Assembly: GCA_024278215.1 (NCBI GenBank) | Contig: JAJRTR010000182.1 | Span: 36,846 to 100,845 of the forward strand | DNA length: 64,000 nt | Reading direction: 5' to 3' | Source of the DNA: a bacterium | GTDB taxonomy: Bacteria > UBP15 > UBA6099 > JAJRTR01 | Shown: positions 60,114-64,000 of the stretch, one piece after another | Layout of the letters: every line of letters starts with the position of its first letter | Numbering within the stretch: the stretch's first letter is position 1 | Program-made: the position numbers and the translations under genes | Notes under the pieces: model-generated | Seen by the model: only the letters and a program-made list of their open reading frames with translations | Told to the model about the DNA's origin: nothing | Databases searched by the model: none

Positions 60114-61531
60114 ACCTGAATTGGGCGCAAGCTGCGGTCGGAGCCGGGAGCGTGGCCGGGCGCGTTTCTGTGCCCTGCTCAGGTGTTCTCTATACCCGCA
60201 TGGCCTCGCTCTATGCGTGGACCGTGGCGGCGGCCTCCTACTGCTGTCTCCTACCGTATCCTCATCCAGGTGTATCAAAGCCCTATAGGCTCTGTACACT
60301 ACTGCCCTTGCGGCTGGCTTACCACCATGATCGCAGTCTGCGATCACTGAACCTTGCGGCTCGTGGTGGGGGCATTCGGTAGTCTTGCGTAATGTTTTCC
60401 CGTACTCCTCTCGTTTTTAGTTTGTCTCTGCGCTGTTTTCTGTCATGGGCGGCGCGTGTTCCGGTGCTTACCTTCATTATAGCAAACGGGTTTCGAAGCT
60501 ATTGGCCATTGAAAAGGCCTGTAACGATAGGCATATTTGTTTGCCCTGTATACTGATACAGGTTGGTTGTCACAATGACGGCATAGTGCCCGTTGCATTG
60601 CCTTTGTCCAGCGACATGACGGAAACCGGAGACTTCTGTGGCTAATTCCTTGTCAAGGGGGTTAGGCAAATAAAGTTTCGGCAGCGTGTTCCGGCTATCT
60701 TCTTATTGCATGGCTATGCGTTGTACCGGGAAGCTCTGTCCTTCGCCGTGTTCACCGTAATCAGATAGTCGGACGGGTAGTCTTCATCTCGGCATCTGCC
60801 GTGCCTCTGGGTGCCGACGTTGAGGTCTGATAACACTTCCCGTCACCCGCATAGTTCACAAGGACTACTATCCAGTGCCAGTCTGATGTACCCCATTTGG
60901 GGTGCTACCCCCACCTGCCAAATGCCATACACCCTTTACGGCTGCTGTCACGGAACTGAATTCCGCTGTTCCCACAGGATTCCAGGCAGGGGAATTATTC
61001 CCGCTGGCCAGAGCCAACTAACCGGAATGACCAGTGTTCTTTTACGGTCTATGCAACGTTATACGGGTTTGACACGTGTTTCCTTCCGAATCCGCTTGTT
61101 ACTGGTTGCTTTCCGCTTCGATCCTATTGCAAAACAGGGGGTATCTGTCATATGTCACTATGCCCTGTACGGGGTCCTTTTCTGAGCGTTCCAACATGGT
61201 GTCAAAACTGTATATTGATGCATGGAAGGCACTGTTCCTGTATCTGACTACAGGTTTGACATGTGTCTGGCGGGCTGTAGCGTGGCACTGGACCTGTGCA
61301 GGGGTGCCTATGTTACACCATCAACGGGGCCAGTGCTATGCAACGTCTCTTTTAATGTCCATAAAGAGCAGCATGGTGGCCGGACATAAGCACTGCCCGA
61401 CCCCATGCAGAAAACTCAGGCATGGGAGCCGCGTGCATTTCCACATGCCCAATCATTCAACAGTCCGAATGTATAAAACGGACCGGATTATGCTCTTTTT
61501 ATGCTGTGGTTTCAGATAGGGAAAGTTGCCG
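60114..61531. other. About 1.4 kb without credible genes, upstream of the reverse transcriptase
   Basis: No minus-strand frame of note lies beyond about 60350, and the plus-strand frames (60811-61185, 61076-61519) have no protein-like composition or ribosome site. Stem-loops occur, for example CCTGTAT/ATACAGG near 60545 and CCTGTA/TACAGG near 61240, each followed by GGTT. Short exact repeats include GCGTGTTCCGG (about 60455 and 60680) and CTATGCAACGT (about 61048 and 61338). A long structured RNA on the minus strand is possible. Group II intron domain V was not recognised. Confidence 0.45.
60655..60671. promoter_or_regulatory. Putative arm-binding site of integrase 2, copy 3
   Basis: AAGGGGGTTAGGCAAAT; same motif as at 57286 and 58383 with two extra G residues. 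Confidence 0.35.
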
Positions 61532-61849
61532 TCAACGCAGTAGCAAGTTGACTTTCTGCTGTAGTTCGTACTGCATGTCGGAGTCTCTCAGACGTCTGTA
61601 GAACCCTTCAATGAAAAGGTCCTTGTCCGGCACGCCACCGAATTCCTCAATGAATTCGGCAGTCTGATACTCGGGCCATATATCGTCGAAGTAATCCGAA
61701 GATATCTCATGCCCGTGCGCAGCTTTGGTGAGTTCACCGAAGTCAGTGCAGTTATCAGGCCATTCGTCTGCGAACTCTTCACCAAGCCCAAGATTACGCT
61801 CAACGTAATCTCCTGCGGACCGCGACAATGCGTCGTCTCTGTTTCTCAT
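61532..61849 (-). CDS. Small acidic protein, paralogue of the next upstream gene
   Basis: The 105-residue protein has about 25 acidic against 11 basic residues. It shares with the protein at 61893-62204 the phrases GELTKAA, GHxIS and EFGGVPDKxxFxEGF. AAAGGAG precedes ATG 61849; the longer frame to 62011 overlaps the neighbour. I do not recognise the family. The strong negative charge would suit a DNA-mimic or inhibitor role, but that is speculation. It is the last of three such genes on this strand. Confidence 0.7.
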   Translation of the reverse strand: MRNRDDALSRSAGDYVERNLGLGEEFADEWPDNCTDFGELTKAAHGHEISSDYFDDIWPEYQTAEFIEEFGGVPDKDLFIEGFYRRLRDSDMQYELQQKVNLLLR

Positions 61850-61892
61850 AATGGCAATCTCCTTTCCGTGCAGTCCATGTGCACGATTCGTG

Positions 61893-62204
61893 TTACGACT
61901 GTTGCAGATCGAGAAGTATTCCGCATGCTCGGTCTCGCAGGTCATCCAGTTTGTTGTTGAAGCCTTCAAGGAATGCTCCCTTGTCGGGCACCCCGCCGAA
62001 GTCTTCCACAAATTCCTTCCGGCTCAGTTCATCCCAGATATACTCCGGGATATCCGATATAGGATGTCCTGCGGCGGCTTTCGTCAGTTCGCCGTAGTCG
62101 TTGCAATCCTCAAGCCATGGCCCGGCGTATTCTGGTCCGAGGTTACGACTCTGCTCCATGAACTCGTCCATGGATTCGATCAGGGTCTGTGTCCTGTTGG
62201 TCAT
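61893..62204 (-). CDS. Small acidic protein, paralogue of the next downstream gene
   Basis: The 103-residue protein is acidic and related to the protein at 61532-61849 over its whole length: YGELTKAAAGHPIS, then FVEDFGGVPDKGAFLEGF. A near-ideal ribosome site (AAAGGAGG) precedes ATG 62204. The pair arose by tandem duplication, and the divergence suggests separate targets. Family unknown. Confidence 0.72.
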   Translation of the reverse strand: MTNRTQTLIESMDEFMEQSRNLGPEYAGPWLEDCNDYGELTKAAAGHPISDIPEYIWDELSRKEFVEDFGGVPDKGAFLEGFNNKLDDLRDRACGILLDLQQS

Positions 62205-62291
62205 GTCAACACCTCCTTTCCCGTTAGGTTCATGATGATCTATTCCCTCCTCAAACACCCATCCAGCGCATGAGATTTCTGGCTGACACTC

Positions 62292-62612
62292 TCACTGATC
62301 AGACTCGCGCAGGTCTTCCAGAGTCTCCTTTATCTCAGGGTACAAGTCGTCGAGGCCCAGCTCGATACCGATACAAACATGATCGAAGTCAGGTCGTCGT
62401 CCATGCTTGGCAATGAAGTCTTCCAGTAGTCCATAAAGCTCAAGATCATCCATTGTGTTTTCATGAACAATAGCTCCTGCACCTTTCAATGCGGCCTGAT
62501 GCCAATCTTCGTCGTCCTGATGTTCTTCGAACATAGTCCGTGCGTAATTGAAACCTATCTCCTCACAGTCCATCATGAATGCAAACTGCTTATCTGTTTT
62601 CTGCTGTTCCAT
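62292..62612 (-). CDS. Third small acidic protein
   Basis: The 106-residue protein is strongly acidic (EEHQDDEDWHQAALKGAGAI, DDLELYGLLEDFI, YPEIKETLEDLRESD). It has no clear sequence relation to the two paralogues downstream but the same size and charge. The start at ATG 62612 lacks a strong ribosome site. It is the first gene of a likely three-gene operon, 87 bases before the next. Unknown family. Confidence 0.6.
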   Translation of the reverse strand: MEQQKTDKQFAFMMDCEEIGFNYARTMFEEHQDDEDWHQAALKGAGAIVHENTMDDLELYGLLEDFIAKHGRRPDFDHVCIGIELGLDDLYPEIKETLEDLRESDQ

Positions 62613-62990
62613 TGTGTTCTGCGTGCTGTGTTTTTCCTTTCCAAAAGTTAAAAACGACTCTCTCCTCTTTTTCGTCTATCAGGCGCACAGCCCCGATGCC
62701 GCTGCAGCCCCTGACCGTGTACTGCCTGCCGCTGGCCGCTGTTCCATGTTCTGGGTTTACCTCCTTTCTTCACCTTGAACTTTTCCCTTATCTCAACTGA
62801 CCTTCTATCGAACCGTAGGCAAGAGCTTCTGAACTGAACAGCTACAGTGCTCTTCTATTACCGATGTACTATTAATGACTATATCCTCTTCAAAACGTTC
62901 GTCAGAGCTACAGCTATAGACTGTTGTACTGCATGTTGTATACTGTAAAGATAGGTTGTACGAAAACGTTGAGTAACTTCTGGAGCGTTC
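62613..62990. other. Divergent intergenic region
   Basis: No gene. Near 62921-62961 the word TTGTAC or TTGTAT occurs three times at 12- and 20-base intervals (TGTTGTACT, TGTTGTATA, GGTTGTACG), operator-like and just upstream of the winged-helix gene. A possible -10 box TATACT lies at 62939-62944. Promoters for both directions should be here. Confidence 0.4.
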
Positions 62991-63755
62991 ATGCCTGGAA
63001 AGACACAAAAAGCTATACTCAATGCCCTGGTTAGACGGCCCAATGGAGTGAGACTTCAGGCATTATCTGAGGAACTTGGGATTGATGCCAGAATCCTGAA
63101 CCCGCCGATTGCTCGGCTGGAGAAAGCAGGATATGTTGAGCGATTCAAGGGAACATACAGAAAGAAGCAAAAACAGTACGTCAAGATAACAAAACCAAAA
63201 GGGCGAGACTTTCTTAGATACGGAAAGGATAATTCAACGTTTTTATCGGATCCGTCTGGTTACCGAGGGGTGTCGGTTTACAGGGAATCATTGGAATTAT
63301 GGGAGGCTCTAAAGTTTAAGAAGGTTACCGTTGGACACGGGGAACGAGAGATATGGGACAAAGAGGAGAAGGTTAAGAAGACAATCCCCTTCATTAACCG
63401 GAAGCGTCCTATCAACATAGCCTTGAGAGACTTTGTGGATAAGTACAAGAACGTAGACATGTTTTTCACGCCAGCGGAGACATGGGTGGGAAAAGGGAGC
63501 GTATTGAATTTTATTCGTTCACACTGTTTATGGTTTTCATCTGATCTCCCACTGAATAATAATGACCAACCGCTAACGGCAGTTAAAAGACATAGCATCA
63601 TCGTTTCAAAGACACAGAGACTCATCAAGGATGAGCTTCATCCTTTCGCAATTATTGAATCAGGATATGACTTTCATGTTTTGCTTATGGTGCAGAACTA
63701 TATGAAGAATGATAAACGGTTAAATTTCAGGACTCCTGACCTGGGAGAAGGGTAG
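62991..63755 (+). CDS. Winged-helix protein with a possible primase-like C-terminal domain
   Basis: The 254-residue protein begins with a winged helix (about 3-60; GVRLQALSEELGIDARILNP, then ARLEKAGYVERF). The C-terminal part has LWFSSDLPLNN (about 180) and HPFAIIESGYDFHVLLM (217-233), reminiscent of archaeo-eukaryotic primases, which have a DxD strand and a later sGxxxHhh strand. The first catalytic Asp is Ser here, so activity is doubtful. TGGAG precedes ATG 62991. It might start replication or regulate island 2. The primase relation is tentative; the winged helix is firmer. Confidence 0.5.
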   Translation: MPGKTQKAILNALVRRPNGVRLQALSEELGIDARILNPPIARLEKAGYVERFKGTYRKKQKQYVKITKPKGRDFLRYGKDNSTFLSDPSGYRGVSVYRESLELWEALKFKKVTVGHGEREIWDKEEKVKKTIPFINRKRPINIALRDFVDKYKNVDMFFTPAETWVGKGSVLNFIRSHCLWFSSDLPLNNNDQPLTAVKRHSIIVSKTQRLIKDELHPFAIIESGYDFHVLLMVQNYMKNDKRLNFRTPDLGEG

Positions 63756-63913
63756 AAAAGAGGGCATGGCGAGAGAGGCACACAAAAAAGCGTATGAATA
63801 AAGGAAAAATGTCGAGTGGAGAGAAAGATAACAAAATATGACGGGACGCTACAAAGGGAAAAAAGATATGATACAATATAGGGAACACATACAGCAGTGA
63901 GTGGGGGAAGATA

Positions 63914-64000
63914 TGCCACAGATGATATTGCCGTTGTTTCCGGCGGAGGCCACCGCGATTAATGAACATCTGGCGTTCTGTAAAAAAGACGGCCAGGTAT
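63914..64000 (+). CDS. N-terminus of a transposase-like protein, cut by the window end
   Basis: Twenty-nine codons are visible (MPQMILPLFPAEATAINEHL, then AFCKKDGQV). GGGGGAAG precedes ATG 63914. From memory, this opening resembles an insertion-sequence transposase group with an N-terminal ILPLFP-type segment followed by HTH domains; that cannot be confirmed from so short a piece. It could mark an insertion sequence inside island 2. Confidence 0.45.

Larger units (their letters stand above)
57190..64000. mobile_element. Integrative genomic island 2 at tRNA-Ala, right end outside the window
   Basis: The integrase and HTH genes directly follow the tRNA-Ala 3' end. No second copy of the tRNA-Ala 3' end was seen before 64000, so the element extends beyond the window. 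Contents: reverse transcriptase, long non-coding DNA, small acidic proteins, a winged-helix protein and a transposase-like start. Gene density is low. Confidence 0.65.

Noticed and set aside
60811..61519. Plus-strand genes in the long non-coding stretch of island 2
   Set aside because: The two overlapping frames have no ribosome site and an odd Cys/Met/Leu-rich composition; neither resembles a protein domain.
58850..61531. Diversity-generating retroelement
   Set aside because: The RT has QGGPLSP, not the SQ variant of DGR enzymes. No template/variable repeat pair or lectin-type target gene was found nearby.
1..64000. CRISPR array
   Set aside because: No run of regularly spaced identical repeats was seen; the repeats present are dispersed palindromes or paired sites.

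Overview
The window is a mosaic of ordinary chromosome and two mobile regions. The host looks like a diderm (Gram-negative) bacterium of a poorly sampled lineage that cannot be named from this sequence. It has a lipid A acyltransferase (LpxL type), a dTDP-sugar pathway, two beta-barrel-like proteins (one a fragment), LolA-like and lipoprotein exports, a hybrid sensor kinase and two cobalamin-type radical SAM enzymes. Translation uses clear AGGAGG-type ribosome sites and all three standard stop codons.

Chromosomal part, 1-41.9 kb. 1-17.8 kb: a partial secreted-type protein, an HTH protein and a STAS protein, a B12-type radical SAM enzyme, a heparinase-like lyase, lpxL, a lone receiver protein, rmlB with an rmlD carrying an internal stop codon, two exported TPR-type proteins, a cyclic-nucleotide-binding-fold protein and two TIM-barrel sugar isomerase-like proteins. 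17.8-31.1 kb: a hybrid histidine kinase, a beta-barrel/FecR/Ig-lipoprotein operon with a promoter and a strong terminator, a PhnD-like binding protein, a LolA-like protein, a double glycosyltransferase, an XTP pyrophosphatase and a DRE-TIM aldolase. 31.2-41.6 kb: a TetR gene with a good promoter and two possible operators, a broken beta-barrel gene, an MFS symporter, a metallo-beta-lactamase-fold hydrolase, a SNF2-SWIM pair and a second radical SAM enzyme. Intergenic DNA is littered with a roughly 178-bp inverted-repeat element (three full copies, several relics), shorter palindromes, and one 101-bp MITE-like insertion flanked by an 8-bp duplication.

Island 1, about 41.96-56.77 kb, is integrated in the 3' half of tRNA-Leu(UAA). 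A perfect 99-bp direct repeat bounds it, and it carries its own excisionase and tyrosine integrase. Cargo: a small membrane-protein cluster; a type I restriction system (hsdM-hsdS-mntA-hepT-hsdR-YgjP-like) in which a nucleotidyltransferase/HEPN toxin-antitoxin pair sits between hsdS and hsdR; a dual-specificity phosphatase overlapping an ADP-ribosylglycohydrolase; an HUH-like protein; a Mor-like regulator; two paralogous zinc-ribbon proteins; and a YidD-like protein. It reads as a defence island.

Island 2 starts at tRNA-Ala(UGC), about 57.2 kb, and runs off the window. It has an integrase, an HTH/excisionase protein, a group II-like reverse transcriptase without an endonuclease domain and flanked by stem-loops, about 1.4 kb of non-coding DNA, three small acidic proteins (two of them paralogues), a winged-helix protein with a possible primase-like C-terminus, and the start of a transposase-like gene. 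The reverse-transcriptase/non-coding block and the phosphatase/ADP-ribosylglycohydrolase pair are the most promising leads for something new.
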